A DNA stretch of 64,000 nt from Streptomyces sp. CG4 (GCF_041080655.1 NZ_CP163525.1:6324001-6388000); one strand, 5' to 3'. Positions 1 to 9,381 are shown, counted from the first letter of the stretch. Notes: generated by a model from the sequence alone, not told the origin. Made by a program: numbers and translations.

Positions 1-31
1 TCACCGGCCCGGCGGGGTCCGTGACGCCCAT
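1..31 (-). CDS. start of a gene running off the left edge
   Basis: Only the first ten codons are inside the window (ATG GGC GTC ACG GAC ...). A good ribosome site (AGAGGTG) lies just upstream, and the stop of the preceding gene is 41 bp away on the same strand, so it looks like the third gene of the operon. Ten residues do not identify the product. In mycobacteria the glnH-glnX pair is linked to the kinase gene pknG, so a PknG-like Ser/Thr kinase is the natural guess. That is inference from context only. Confidence 0.5.
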   Translation of the reverse strand, partial: MGVTDPAGPV

Positions 32-72
32 CGATCACCTCTCGCTGCTTGTGTTTCCCGGTCGGATGTGGC

Positions 73-1110
73 TCAACTCGTCCGCAGATACTGCGGTGCG
101 GGCGGCTTGGACGGGCCCGAGTCCTTCCCCAGTGTCGCCGACAGCCAGGTGTCGTACGACGCCTGCCAGCCGTTCGCGCGGTAGCCCACCAGAACGCGAT
201 TGACCCGGCGTACCAGATCGGAGGCGTCCTTCTTCATCGCCACGCCGTAGTACTCGGTCGTGAACGCCGCGCCCTTGAGCTCCACCGTCGGATCCTGCGC
301 GGCCTGGCTGGCGGCGAGCGCGCCGTCGGTCACCACCGCGTCCGCCTCGCCCAGTTGCAGCCGGACCAGACAGTCCAGCTGGTTCGGGACGGTGGTGGAG
401 ATGTCGGTGGAGGAGGGCAGGGTGCCCGCCTTCTTGTCGGCGTCCAGCTTGGTGTACGCCGTCGAACCGGCCGCCGTGCACACCTTCTTGTGCGCCAGCG
501 TGGAGTTGTAGCCGGTGATCGAGGACGACTTGGGCGCGAGCACCTGCTGCCCGGTCTTGAAGTAGGGCGCCGAGAACGCGACTTGCGCCAGCCGCTCACA
601 GGTGATGGTCATGGTCCGTACGACCATGTCCACCCGCCCGTCCTGGATCGCGGAGATCCGCTGGTTGGTCGGGATCGCCTTGAACTGCACCGCGTCCGGG
701 TCGCCGAGGATGTCCTGCGCGATGCGGTGCACCAGGTCGATGTCGAAGCCCTCCAGCTCCGCGCCCTCGGTGTTCGGATTGCGATAGCCCCAGCGGTAGC
801 TGTTCTGGTCGACGCCGACGATCAGCTTGCGCTTGGCGCCCGTACGGGACTTGATCGCGTCGATCGTCGGCCCGTCCGCGTCGGACGGCGGCAGGGTCTG
901 GTTCTGTGCCTCGGACGGCGTGCAGTCCTCGGCGCGTGCCTGGCTGCCGGTCGCCACTCCCGGGCCGGACGTGCTCGCGGCCTGCCGGGCGGCCTGGGTG
1001 TGCGGCAGCAGCAGGACGAACGCCAGCGCCAGCGCGCACAGCACCGCCATCGCACCGACCCCGCCCCAGCCCCGCAGGGAGGCCCGTACACGTTGCGCGT
1101 ACATCGTCAT
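73..1110 (-). CDS. GlnH-like amino-acid-binding protein (SBP family 3)
   Basis: 345 aa. A short basic N-terminus is followed by a hydrophobic stretch at about residues 12-35 (AVLCALALAFVLLLPHTQ). Then comes a type-3 periplasmic binding fold of the glutamate/glutamine class, with features such as KLIVGVDQNSYRWG, GFDIDLVHRIAQ and GRVDMVVRTMTIT. The hydrophobic segment has no lipobox cysteine, so it is probably anchored by an uncleaved signal rather than as a lipoprotein. No ABC permease or ATPase lies beside it; the neighbour upstream is a four-helix membrane protein. This matches the mycobacterial GlnH-GlnX arrangement, in which the binding protein senses amino acids outside the cell instead of feeding a transporter. 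The ATG at 1110 begins 9 bp after the upstream stop. Confidence 0.85.
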   Translation of the reverse strand: MTMYAQRVRASLRGWGGVGAMAVLCALALAFVLLLPHTQAARQAASTSGPGVATGSQARAEDCTPSEAQNQTLPPSDADGPTIDAIKSRTGAKRKLIVGVDQNSYRWGYRNPNTEGAELEGFDIDLVHRIAQDILGDPDAVQFKAIPTNQRISAIQDGRVDMVVRTMTITCERLAQVAFSAPYFKTGQQVLAPKSSSITGYNSTLAHKKVCTAAGSTAYTKLDADKKAGTLPSSTDISTTVPNQLDCLVRLQLGEADAVVTDGALAASQAAQDPTVELKGAAFTTEYYGVAMKKDASDLVRRVNRVLVGYRANGWQASYDTWLSATLGKDSGPSKPPAPQYLRTS

Positions 1111-1118
1111 GCCCCCTG

Positions 1119-2552
1119 TCACCGGTACTCCGACAGTCTGCGCCCGATGCCGAACAGTGCGCCGGCCGCGCCGAGCACCGCGAGCGCGGCCGCGCCCACC
1201 GGCAGCCCGGTCATGGCGTCCCGCCCGTCGACCGCGGCCTGCTGGAACTCGGTCTGCTCGTGGTCGATGGCCCGGGCGAGATCGCTGTCGACACCGTCGA
1301 AGCACTCGCCGGTGGCGCCCTTGGCGCCGATGACCTTGTCCAGCGCCTGCTGGTAGTTGCCGTCCTCGTCCTCGGTGCGGGCGGATGCGTGGCGCTGCTT
1401 CCACACCGTCATGTCGCCCTCGGCCGCCTTCACCGGAGTACGGCCGCCCTGGTCGTCGGCGAGCTGCCCGGCCCGGGTCAGGCCCTTGCCGAGCGTGGTC
1501 ATGTCCTGGTCGAAGGCGTAGTAGTAGGTGTCGTACGTCTTGCCGTCGACCGTGATGGTCTCGGCGCCGCGCGCCACCAGGCTCAGGTTCTCGTTCCCGC
1601 GCGCCTTCAGCGAGGCGATGCGGGCGTCGTGCAGGACGGTCAGCGAGCGGATGCCGTGGTCGTAGGAGCCGTTCAGCTCCGCGCGGGCCACCGCGTGCCC
1701 GACGACGAGCCACAGCAGGGCGACGGCGGTGGCGCCGGAGGCGGCGACCAGGCCGTGGTTGAGGACGCGGTTGGTGCGCCGGTACGTGCGCTGCTGGGCC
1801 CAGCCGAGCGCGGCCAGCGCGAGCACGCCGAGCGCGATCGCGAGCCACGGATACGGCGTCGCGTTCCCGTAGTCGGCGTCGAGGCGCTGGTTCTCCTTGG
1901 TGTAGAGATCCTCCGCCGCCGGGAGCATCTCCTTCTGCATCTTCTCGTTGGCGTAGCGCAGATACGCGCCGCCGACCGGATAGCCCTGCCGGTTGTAGGT
2001 CCGCGCCCGCTCGATCAGCCCCTTGTACTCGGGCAGCAGCGTGTTCAGCTTGCTGATCGCCGCCTCGGAGGCGGAGCCCGGCTCGGCGTTCGCGGCGGCC
2101 GTGACGAGTCCCGCGGCGGCCGTACGGATGTCCTTCTCGTACCGGTCGCGGGAGTCCGCGCTCTCCTGCCCGCCGGCCAGGAAGCCGCTGGACGCGGCCG
2201 TGTTGGCGTCCGCCAGTGACCGGTAGATGCCGGCCGCGCCGGAACTGAGCGGCTGACTGCGGTGCAGCACGTCGTCCGCGGCGGCCGCCCGTCCGCTGGC
2301 CTGCCAGGCGGTGACCGCGCCGAACGCCACGACCAGCAGCGCCAGGACGGCCCCGATGATCCGCAGCCGGCCCGGCTCGGTGGTCGCCGCGGCCCGCAGC
2401 CGGTCGACACCCTCGGCGAACGCGGTCCGCCGGGCGGACGGCGCGGGGGAGCCGGCGGGCGCCGGGCGGCCGGGCTGTGCGGGGACACCGGGGGCGGCGG
2501 GCATGACGGGGCCCGCCGGTGGCGGTGCCGCGCTCTTCGGCGGGTGTGTCAC
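1119..2552 (-). CDS. GlnX-like four-helix membrane sensor protein
   Basis: 477 aa from a GTG preceded by GGGGGAGG. The first 60 residues are a Pro/Ala-rich cytoplasmic tail. Predicted membrane segments fall at about 64-84, 234-251, 266-287 and 450-469. They frame two large extracytoplasmic regions (88-233 and 288-449) that look helical and carry tyrosine- and charge-rich stretches. The topology fits GlnX, which in mycobacteria relays the ligand state of GlnH to the kinase PknG. Sequence identity to GlnX was judged from topology and neighbourhood only. An upstream ATG at 2624 is in frame, but it has no comparable ribosome site and would add 24 unlikely residues. Confidence 0.7.
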   Translation of the reverse strand: MTHPPKSAAPPPAGPVMPAAPGVPAQPGRPAPAGSPAPSARRTAFAEGVDRLRAAATTEPGRLRIIGAVLALLVVAFGAVTAWQASGRAAAADDVLHRSQPLSSGAAGIYRSLADANTAASSGFLAGGQESADSRDRYEKDIRTAAAGLVTAAANAEPGSASEAAISKLNTLLPEYKGLIERARTYNRQGYPVGGAYLRYANEKMQKEMLPAAEDLYTKENQRLDADYGNATPYPWLAIALGVLALAALGWAQQRTYRRTNRVLNHGLVAASGATAVALLWLVVGHAVARAELNGSYDHGIRSLTVLHDARIASLKARGNENLSLVARGAETITVDGKTYDTYYYAFDQDMTTLGKGLTRAGQLADDQGGRTPVKAAEGDMTVWKQRHASARTEDEDGNYQQALDKVIGAKGATGECFDGVDSDLARAIDHEQTEFQQAAVDGRDAMTGLPVGAAALAVLGAAGALFGIGRRLSEYR

Positions 2553-2699
2553 TCGACCTCCCCCAGGGTCATCCGTTCGCCGCCAAGTATCGCCGCACGG
2601 ACTGACATCCGCACCGGCCTTCACTGGATCTTGATCGGATCGCAGCGTCCGCTGCTCATGAACACGCCCTGCGCAGGTGTTCGGTTCCCCCGGGGCCGG

Positions 2700-3671
2700 C
2701 TACCCCTCCCAGTGCCTCCGCGCCCGCTCCCGTGCCCGTGCCCCCGCCCCCAGCCGGTCCAGGCCCAGCAGAGCCGCGCCCAGGACCGGGCTCGCCGTCA
2801 CCACGCGGACGTCGGCCTTCGGTGCGCGGGCGGTCAGGTGGTCGCGGATGGCGTCGTCGAGCAGGGCGTGGCCGGCGGTCAGGACACTGCCGCCGAGCAG
2901 GACCGGTGTCTCCTCGTCGAGCAGGTCCAGGCGGGTCAGCGCCACCGTGGCCATGACCGTCACCTCCTCCGCGAGCCGGGCGACGATCGCACGGGCCACC
3001 GCATCGCCCTCGGCGGCCGTCGCGAACAGCACCGGCGTCAGCTCATGGCGGCGGTCGTGGTCGACGTGCTCCAGGTGCAGCGCCTCGATGAGCGCGTACA
3101 TCGTCGGCAGGCCGAAGTGGCCGGGCAGCGTGCGGGCCAGAGCCGTCGGCTCGCCCCGGCCGTCCTCCGCGCGGGCCGCGAACCACAGCGCCTCCTCCGC
3201 AAGGCCCCAGCCGCCGCCCCAGTCACCGGAGATACGGCCGATCGCCGGAAAACGCGCGGTACGGCCGTCGGGGCGCATGCCGACGCAGTTGATGCCCGCG
3301 CCGCACACCACGGCCACCCCGCGCGGCTCGGCGACGCCCGCCCGCAGGATCGCGAAGGTGTCGTTGCGCACCGCCACCGACGCGCCCCAGCCGCGCGCCT
3401 TGAGCGCCGTCGCCAACTGCTCCTCCTCGACGGGCAGATCGGCGTTGGCCAGACAGGCCGAGACATGGGAGACGGAGCCGACACCGGCGTCCGCGAAGGC
3501 GCGCGCGACCGGTGCGGCCAGCGCGTCCAGCGCCGCCGTCACCCCCACCGCGGGCGGCCGGAAACCGCCGCCACGGGCCGTGGCCAGGACCTCCCCGGCG
3601 GCGCTGACCACGGCCACGTCGGTCTTGCTGTTGCCCGCGTCAATCCCCAGCACGGTCGAGGTCAGGCCCAC
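2700..3671 (-). CDS. csnK: BadF/BcrA-type sugar kinase (N-acetylglucosamine kinase-like)
   Basis: 323 aa, ATP-dependent sugar kinase of the BadF/BadG/BcrA/BcrD class. The N-terminal phosphate loop LGIDAGNSKTDVAVV, the second GVAVVCGAGINCVG motif and the SGDWGGGWGLAEEALWFAAR segment are typical of N-acetylglucosamine/glucosamine kinases. It overlaps the preceding glycosidase gene by 10 bp and is the last gene of the six-gene operon. In S. coelicolor the equivalent gene of the csnR-K chitosan-oligosaccharide operon is csnK; assignment here rests on operon order. Its expected role is to phosphorylate the monosaccharide released in the cytoplasm. It ends 147 bp before the next gene. Confidence 0.8.
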   Translation of the reverse strand: MGLTSTVLGIDAGNSKTDVAVVSAAGEVLATARGGGFRPPAVGVTAALDALAAPVARAFADAGVGSVSHVSACLANADLPVEEEQLATALKARGWGASVAVRNDTFAILRAGVAEPRGVAVVCGAGINCVGMRPDGRTARFPAIGRISGDWGGGWGLAEEALWFAARAEDGRGEPTALARTLPGHFGLPTMYALIEALHLEHVDHDRRHELTPVLFATAAEGDAVARAIVARLAEEVTVMATVALTRLDLLDEETPVLLGGSVLTAGHALLDDAIRDHLTARAPKADVRVVTASPVLGAALLGLDRLGAGARARERARRHWEG

Positions 3672-4927
3672 GCGAGGTGCTCCCGGTTGTGTGCGATCAA
3701 CTGGTCGGTGAGGGCGTCGGCGTACGCGTACTGGCCGATCAGCGGATGGGCGAGCAGGGCGCGCAAGACACGGTCCCGGCCGCCGCGCAGCGCCGCCTCC
3801 AGGGCCAGGTCCTCGTACGCCGTCACGTTCGCGATCAGACCCGAGAACAGCGGGTCAGGCTCCGGCACGGGCAGCGGCGCCGCACCATTCGGGCCGACCG
3901 CCGCCTGGACCTCGATCACCGCGTCGTCCGGGAGGAAGGGCAGCGTGCCGCCGTTGTACGCGTTCACCACCTGGTACGGGCTCCCGCCGCCGCCCAGCAG
4001 CGCCGCCGCGAGGTCCACGGCCGCCTCCGAGTAGTAGGCACCGCCGCGCTCGGCGAGCAGCGCCGGCTTCTCGGCCAGGGCGGGATCGCCGTACATCGTC
4101 AGCAACTCCCGTTCCATGGCGGCGACTTCGGCTGCCCGCGACGGCTTGGTGCGCAGCTCGCGCACGACTTCGTCGTGGGCGTAGTAGTAGCGCAGGTAGT
4201 AGGAGGGGACCACGCCGAGGCGGTCCAGCAGGGGGCGTGGCAGGCGCAGGTCCCCGGCGATCGCGTCGCCGTGCTCGGCCAGCAGCTTGGGCAGGACGTT
4301 CTCGCCCTCCGGGCCGCCGAGGCGCACATCAGTTTCCCAGGTGAGGTGGTTCAGGCCCACATGGCCCAGATGCACATCCGCCGGGGCCACGTCCAGCAGG
4401 CCCGCGAACTTCCGCTGGAAGCCGATCGCCACGTTGCACAGCCCGACCGCCCGGTGCCCGGCCTGGAGCAGGGCGCGGGTGACGATGCCGACCGGGTTGG
4501 TGAAGTCGATGATCCACGCGCGCGGGTTGGCCCGGCGGACCCGCTCGGCGATGTCCAGCACCACGGGCACCGTGCGCAGCGCCTTGGCCAGGCCGCCCGC
4601 GCCGGTGGTCTCCTGCCCGACACACCCGCACTCCAGTGGCCAGGTCTCGTCCTGCTGCCGGGCCGCCTGGCCGCCGACGCGCAGCTGGAGCAGGACCGCG
4701 TCGGCGCCGTCGACGCCCGCGTCCAGGTCGGCGGTGGTGACGATCCGGCCCGGGTGGCCCTGCCTGGCGAAGATCCGCCGGGCCAGACCGCCCACCAGCT
4801 CCAGGCGCTCGGCGGCCGGGTCCACGAGGACGAGTTCCTCGATCGGCAGGGTGTCCCTGAGGCGGGCGAATCCGTCGACGAGTTCGGGGGTGTAGGTCGA
4901 GCCTCCGCCGACCACGGTGAGTTTCAT
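3662..4927 (-). CDS. csnH: GH4-family 6-phospho-beta-glucosidase-like hydrolase
   Basis: 421 aa, usual length for glycoside hydrolase family 4, which works by an NAD- and metal-dependent redox/elimination mechanism. Seen in order: an N-terminal dinucleotide loop VVGGGSTYTPELVDG, the DFTNPVGIVT segment, the metal-binding CNVAIGF motif, and the GHVGLNHLTW catalytic segment. It lies between the permease gene and the kinase gene, so it should cleave imported oligosaccharides inside the cell. Because uptake is by an ABC system rather than a PTS, the substrate need not be phosphorylated on entry. The csnH name follows the S. coelicolor csnR-K operon order and is inferred. Confidence 0.82.
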   Translation of the reverse strand: MKLTVVGGGSTYTPELVDGFARLRDTLPIEELVLVDPAAERLELVGGLARRIFARQGHPGRIVTTADLDAGVDGADAVLLQLRVGGQAARQQDETWPLECGCVGQETTGAGGLAKALRTVPVVLDIAERVRRANPRAWIIDFTNPVGIVTRALLQAGHRAVGLCNVAIGFQRKFAGLLDVAPADVHLGHVGLNHLTWETDVRLGGPEGENVLPKLLAEHGDAIAGDLRLPRPLLDRLGVVPSYYLRYYYAHDEVVRELRTKPSRAAEVAAMERELLTMYGDPALAEKPALLAERGGAYYSEAAVDLAAALLGGGGSPYQVVNAYNGGTLPFLPDDAVIEVQAAVGPNGAAPLPVPEPDPLFSGLIANVTAYEDLALEAALRGGRDRVLRALLAHPLIGQYAYADALTDQLIAHNREHLAWA

Positions 4928-4933
4928 ACAGGG

Positions 4934-5827
4934 TTAACCCTTCACTCCGGTGAGCGTGACGCCCTCGACGAACGCCTTCTGGGCGAAGAAGAACACGACG
5001 ATCACGGGTGCCATGACCAGCACGGTCGCGGCCATCGTGAGGTTCCAGTCGGTGTGGTGGGCGCCCTTGAAGGACTCCAGGCCGTAGGACAGGGTCCAGG
5101 CGCCCGGGTTCTCGGACGCGTAGATCTGCGGGCCGAAATAGTCGTTCCAGGCGTAGAAGAACTGGAAGAGGGCGACGGCGGCGATACCGGGCCGGGCCAT
5201 CGGGAGGACCACCTTCAGCAGGGTCCTGAGGTCCCCGCAGCCGTCGACCCGCGCCGCGTCCAGGTACTCGTTCGGGATCGTCATCAGGAACTGGCGCAGC
5301 AGGAAGATGGAGAACGCGTCGCCGAACGCCATGGGGATGATCAGCGGCCACAGCGTGCCGGACAGATCCAGCTGCTTCGCCCAGAACAGATACATCGGGA
5401 TGATGATCACCTGCGGTGGCAGCATCATCATCGAGATCACCAGCATCAGCGACAGGTTGCGGCCCCGGAAGCGGAACTTGGCGAGCGCGTACGCCACCGG
5501 GATCGACGACACCACGGTCAGGACGGTGCCGAGGCCGGCGTAGACCAGCGTGTTCTTCCACCAGGTCAGAAAGCCCGGTGTGTCGAAGACCTTCCGGTAG
5601 TTGCCCCACTCCCAGGTGCGTGGGATCAGATCGCGGCTGAGTGCCTGGGTGTCGCTCATCAGCGAGGTCAGGAACACGAAGACGAAGGGGAGGACGAAGA
5701 AGAGCGCGGCGGCGACCCCGAGGGAGTGGATCGCGATCCACTCCATCAGCGCCCTGCGCCGGGCGGTCCGCTCCGCCCCGGACACCGGGGGAGCGAGCCT
5801 GACCGGCTGGTCCAGTACTTGGGTCAT
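4934..5827 (-). CDS. csnG: sugar ABC transporter permease (MalG type)
   Basis: 297 aa inner-membrane permease with six predicted helices. The N-terminal cytoplasmic tail is about 30 residues and is followed by a helix at FVLPFVFVFLTSLM. The EAA loop is visible as EYLDAARVDGCGDLRTLLKVVLP, which contacts the ATPase subunit. It begins 2 bp after csnF and ends 6 bp before csnH. No ATPase gene is present in the operon, which is normal for Streptomyces carbohydrate-import operons served by the shared ATPase MsiK. Named from operon order matching csnEFG. Confidence 0.85.
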   Translation of the reverse strand: MTQVLDQPVRLAPPVSGAERTARRRALMEWIAIHSLGVAAALFFVLPFVFVFLTSLMSDTQALSRDLIPRTWEWGNYRKVFDTPGFLTWWKNTLVYAGLGTVLTVVSSIPVAYALAKFRFRGRNLSLMLVISMMMLPPQVIIIPMYLFWAKQLDLSGTLWPLIIPMAFGDAFSIFLLRQFLMTIPNEYLDAARVDGCGDLRTLLKVVLPMARPGIAAVALFQFFYAWNDYFGPQIYASENPGAWTLSYGLESFKGAHHTDWNLTMAATVLVMAPVIVVFFFAQKAFVEGVTLTGVKG

Positions 5828-5829
5828 GG

Positions 5830-6771
5830 TCAGTCACCTGCCTGGATGAGACCGCCCCGGCGCCGCATCAGGAACCCGGTGAACGCCATCGACAGCGCGA
5901 ACAGCACCAGGGCCACCACACAGGCCGAGCCGTAGTCGAAGCGCTGGAAGCCGAGGTTGTAGACGAGCTGGGGGAGTGTGAGCGTGGACTTGTCGGGATA
6001 GCCGGGCTCGAACTGGGTGCCCGCGCCCTGGATCACCCCGGAGGCGACCTTCCCGGCGATCAGCGGCTGCGTGTAGTACTGCATGGTCTGGATGACACCC
6101 GTGACGACGGCGAACATCACGATCGGCGAGATGTTCGGCAGCGTGACGTACCGGAAGCGCTGCCAGGCGGAGGCGCCGTCCAGCTCGGCCGCCTCGTACT
6201 GCTCCGTCGGCACGTCCAGCAGCGCGGCCATGAAGATGACCATCAGGTCGCCGATGCCCCACAGCGCCAGCAGGGTGAGCGCGGGCTTGGACCAGGCCGG
6301 GTCGTTGAACCAGCCCGGCGCCGGGATGCCGACCTTTTCGAGGATCGAATTGACCGGCCCGGTACCGGGGTTGAGCAGAAAGGCGAAGGCCATGGTCGCG
6401 GCGACCGGCGGGGCGAGGTAGGGCAGGTAGAAGAGGGTGCGGAAGACGCCCGTACCCGTCTTGATCTTCGTGATCAGCAGCCCGATACCGAGCCCGAAGA
6501 CGACCCGCAGGGTCACCATCACGACGACCAGCCACAGGGTGTTGCGCAGCGCGGGCCAGAAGTACGGATAGTGCTCGAAGACGTACGTCCAGTTCTTCGC
6601 ACCGCTCCACGTCGGTGGCTTGAAGCCGTCGTAGTGCATGAACGAGAAATAGACCGTCGAGATCAGCGGGTACGCGAAGAAGACCGCGAAGCCGATCAGC
6701 CAGGGCGACATGAAGGCGACCGTACGAAGCGCCGACCGGCGGCGCTTGGAGGCCAGAGTGACCGTAGTCAT
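5830..6771 (-). CDS. csnF: sugar ABC transporter permease (MalF type)
   Basis: 313 aa membrane permease, partner of the MalG-type protein encoded next. The sequence shows a first helix at FMSPWLIGFAVFFAYPLIS, a periplasmic loop rich in aromatic residues, and the EAA loop EQYEAAELDGASAWQRFRYV before the last helices. It starts 3 bp after the stop of the binding-protein gene, so the two are tightly co-transcribed. The preceding start region has little room for its own ribosome site, which suggests translational coupling. Assigned as csnF by order within the csnR-K-like operon. Confidence 0.85.
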   Translation of the reverse strand: MTTVTLASKRRRSALRTVAFMSPWLIGFAVFFAYPLISTVYFSFMHYDGFKPPTWSGAKNWTYVFEHYPYFWPALRNTLWLVVVMVTLRVVFGLGIGLLITKIKTGTGVFRTLFYLPYLAPPVAATMAFAFLLNPGTGPVNSILEKVGIPAPGWFNDPAWSKPALTLLALWGIGDLMVIFMAALLDVPTEQYEAAELDGASAWQRFRYVTLPNISPIVMFAVVTGVIQTMQYYTQPLIAGKVASGVIQGAGTQFEPGYPDKSTLTLPQLVYNLGFQRFDYGSACVVALVLFALSMAFTGFLMRRRGGLIQAGD

Positions 6772-6774
6772 CGG

Positions 6775-8118
6775 CTACTTCGCCTGCGCGATGTCCGTGT
6801 CGATCTGCGCGGCCGCGTTCTTCAGGCCGGATTTCAGATCGGTGACCTTGCCGCTTTCGTAGTCGTAGCCGAGCTGCTGGATCGTCACCAGGTACTGACC
6901 GCCGTTGACCGAGGCGGGAGAGGTGGTGGAATTCGGGTCGGCGGCGATGCCGAGGAAGGTCTTGAACCGGGGGTTGTACTTCAGCTTCGGTGACTTCAGC
7001 GCGGCCAGGGTCGAGGGCACATTGTGGATGTCGTTGGCGAAGCCGACCACGGCGTCGGTGTCCGTGGTGATGTACTTGACGAACTCCCAGGCCGCGTTCT
7101 GCTTGTGACTGCCTGCGGCGATGCCCGCGATCGTGCCGGTGATGTACCCCTTGCCGTACTGCGCGACCTGGTCGTCGGGCACGGGCAGCGGGGCGACGCC
7201 GATCTCGAACTTCGGCCCCGCCTGCTCGGCCATCCCGAGCCGCCACTCGCCGTCGAGCTGCATGGCGACCTGACCGGTGTGGAAGGGGTGTTTGGGGCCC
7301 CATTCGTCGCCGAGGGTGGCCCGGAACTTCTCCAGTTTCCGGAATCCGCCGAGTTCGTCCACGAGTCGTTTCTGAAGGCTGAATCCCTGCTCGAAGGCAG
7401 GGTCCTTGGCCACGTTCGACGTGCCGTCCTTGCCGAAGTACGTCGGCGAGAACTGCGCGAAATAGTGTTCGGTGGTGGACTCCCAGCCGTGGTAGTCCGG
7501 CATGAATCCGAGCTGCCGGTAGCTGTCGCCCTGCGCGATGGTCAGCTTCTTGGCGTCGGCCTCGAACTCGGACCAGGTCTTCGGCGGATGCGCGATGTGC
7601 GCCTGCTCGAACGCCGTCTTGTTGTAGTAGAGCCCGTACGCGTCACCGAGCAGCGGCGCCGTGCAGCGGTTGCCGTTGAACTGGGTGTACTCGCTCATGG
7701 TCTTCGGGAACGTGGTCTGCGGGTCGATGCCCGATTTCTTGAAGAAGGGGTTGAGGTCGACCAGCGCGCCCGAGGAACAGAACTTGCCCACATTGTTCGT
7801 GGTGAACGACGAAATCACATCGGGCGCCTTGTCGCCCCCCGACCGCAGCGCCTGATTGATCTTGTCGTCGGTCATGGTGCCGAGGATGTTCACGTGGATG
7901 TTGGGGTGCGCCTTCTCGAAGCCGGCGACCAGGGACTTGACGGCCTGCACCTCGTTCGGCGCGCTCCAGGCGTGCCAGAAGTTGATCGTCGTGTTCTTCG
8001 AGGCGTCGTCCGTGGCACCCGAGCCGGACTGTCCGGTACAGGCGGTGGCGAGCAGGGTGAGGGAGGCGGTGAGGGCAAAAGCCGCCTTTCGGGCAGCTGA
8101 GGGTATGACTTCGGGCAT
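6775..8118 (-). CDS. csnE: oligosaccharide-binding lipoprotein of ABC importer
   Basis: 447 aa extracellular solute-binding protein family 1. The signal sequence has a basic start (AARK) and ends in the lipobox LLATAC, so Cys27 should be lipidated and the protein held on the outer face of the membrane. The mature part contains INFWHAWSAPNEVQAVKSLV and GYITGTIAGIAAGS segments typical of sugar-binding proteins. The ribosome site GGGAG precedes the ATG. It is the first transporter gene, 51 bp after the regulator's stop. In S. coelicolor CsnE binds chitosan-derived oligosaccharides; that substrate is inferred here from gene order. Confidence 0.88.
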   Translation of the reverse strand: MPEVIPSAARKAAFALTASLTLLATACTGQSGSGATDDASKNTTINFWHAWSAPNEVQAVKSLVAGFEKAHPNIHVNILGTMTDDKINQALRSGGDKAPDVISSFTTNNVGKFCSSGALVDLNPFFKKSGIDPQTTFPKTMSEYTQFNGNRCTAPLLGDAYGLYYNKTAFEQAHIAHPPKTWSEFEADAKKLTIAQGDSYRQLGFMPDYHGWESTTEHYFAQFSPTYFGKDGTSNVAKDPAFEQGFSLQKRLVDELGGFRKLEKFRATLGDEWGPKHPFHTGQVAMQLDGEWRLGMAEQAGPKFEIGVAPLPVPDDQVAQYGKGYITGTIAGIAAGSHKQNAAWEFVKYITTDTDAVVGFANDIHNVPSTLAALKSPKLKYNPRFKTFLGIAADPNSTTSPASVNGGQYLVTIQQLGYDYESGKVTDLKSGLKNAAAQIDTDIAQAK

Positions 8119-8169
8119 GGCGAGGTCTCCCAGGGGGCGGGTGAACGGAAGGAGGGGGTGCTGCGGGGC

Positions 8170-9381
8170 TCAGCGCGAGGTGTCGAAGACCTCGTCGCGG
8201 GTGGTGACGAGCGCGGACTCCAACGCGCCGCGCAGGACGGGGTGTTCGTGGACGTCCCCGACGACCAGCCGGGGGCGGGCCGCGGCCAGCTCCTCCAGCT
8301 CGGCCTGGACGAGGGCGCGCAGCACCTCGCCGCCGGCCGTCAGCGCGGAGCCGCTGAGGACGACGAGTTCGGGGTCGAGGACCGAGACGAGCGAGGCGAG
8401 ACCGGTGGCGAGCCGGGTCGCGTAGGTCTGCAGCAGCTCCCGGTAGGGGCCGGAGGCGTGATCGGCGCCCCGGGCGACGAGTTCGGCGGCGACCTCGGTG
8501 TACGGCCCCGAGGGGAGGTCGGGGATGCCGAGTTCACGGGCCAGCTTCGGTACGGCCTGGGAGCCGGCCAGCTCCTGGTAGCCGCCACTGTTGGCCTTGG
8601 TCACCTGCCGTACCAGGGGCGTGCCCGGCACCGGCAGGAAGCCGACCTCGCCGGCGCCGCCGGTCCAGCCCCGGTGCAGCCGGCCGCCGAGGACCAGGGC
8701 GGCGCCGAGGCCCTCCTGGCTCCACAGCAGCACGAAGTCCCCGTGGCCCTTGGCCGCCCCGAGCCGCTGTTCGGCGAGGGCGACGAGGTTGACGTCGTTC
8801 TCGTACTCCACCGGCATCGGCAGGGCGGCGGCGAGTTCGTCGAGCAGGGTGGGGGAGTGCCAGCCGGGCAGGTGGGAGGCGTAGCGCAGCCGCCCGGTGT
8901 TGGGGTCGAAGGCGCCCGGGGTGCCGATGACCAGCCGGTGTACATCGGCTCGCGCGAGCCCGGCCGCCTTCACGGCACCGTCGAGGGCGTCGGTGACCTG
9001 CTGGACCACGGGGCCTGCGGGATGCCGCCCCGGGGTGGGCAGTTCGTACTCGCCGACGGTGCGGCCGGTGATGTCGGCGACGGCGGCGCGGATGCGGTGG
9101 GGGGCGACGTCGAGCCCGGCGGCGTACGCGGCGGCGGGGTTGACCGCGTACAGCTGGGCGCTGGGGCCCGGCCGGCCCTCGCTGGTGCCGGTGACCCGGA
9201 CCAGACCGGCCGCCTCCAGGCGGGCCAGTAGCTGGGAGGCGGTGGGCTTGGACAGGCCGGTGAGCTTGCCGATCCGGGTGCGCGACAGCGGCCCGTGCTC
9301 CAGCAGGAGGTCCAGGGCGGCGCGGTCGTTCATGGCGCGCAGCACGCGTGGGGTGCCCGGCGTACCGGCGGTTCCTGCCAT
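8170..9381 (-). CDS. csnR: ROK-family transcriptional repressor
   Basis: 403 aa. Residues about 25-65 form a winged helix-turn-helix (LSRTRIGKLTGLSKPTASQL), followed by a ROK sugar-kinase-like domain that includes LDVAPHRIRAAVADITG and a GAGEVGF segment. The usual ROK zinc motif (CxCGxxGC) is absent. It heads the operon and so probably represses itself and the downstream transporter, releasing DNA when an amino-sugar ligand binds. The ATG at 9381 lies shortly after GGAGAGG; an in-frame ATG at 9474 would place the N-terminus across the likely promoter and is less convincing. The csnR name comes from matching gene order. Confidence 0.75.
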   Translation of the reverse strand: MAGTAGTPGTPRVLRAMNDRAALDLLLEHGPLSRTRIGKLTGLSKPTASQLLARLEAAGLVRVTGTSEGRPGPSAQLYAVNPAAAYAAGLDVAPHRIRAAVADITGRTVGEYELPTPGRHPAGPVVQQVTDALDGAVKAAGLARADVHRLVIGTPGAFDPNTGRLRYASHLPGWHSPTLLDELAAALPMPVEYENDVNLVALAEQRLGAAKGHGDFVLLWSQEGLGAALVLGGRLHRGWTGGAGEVGFLPVPGTPLVRQVTKANSGGYQELAGSQAVPKLARELGIPDLPSGPYTEVAAELVARGADHASGPYRELLQTYATRLATGLASLVSVLDPELVVLSGSALTAGGEVLRALVQAELEELAAARPRLVVGDVHEHPVLRGALESALVTTRDEVFDTSR

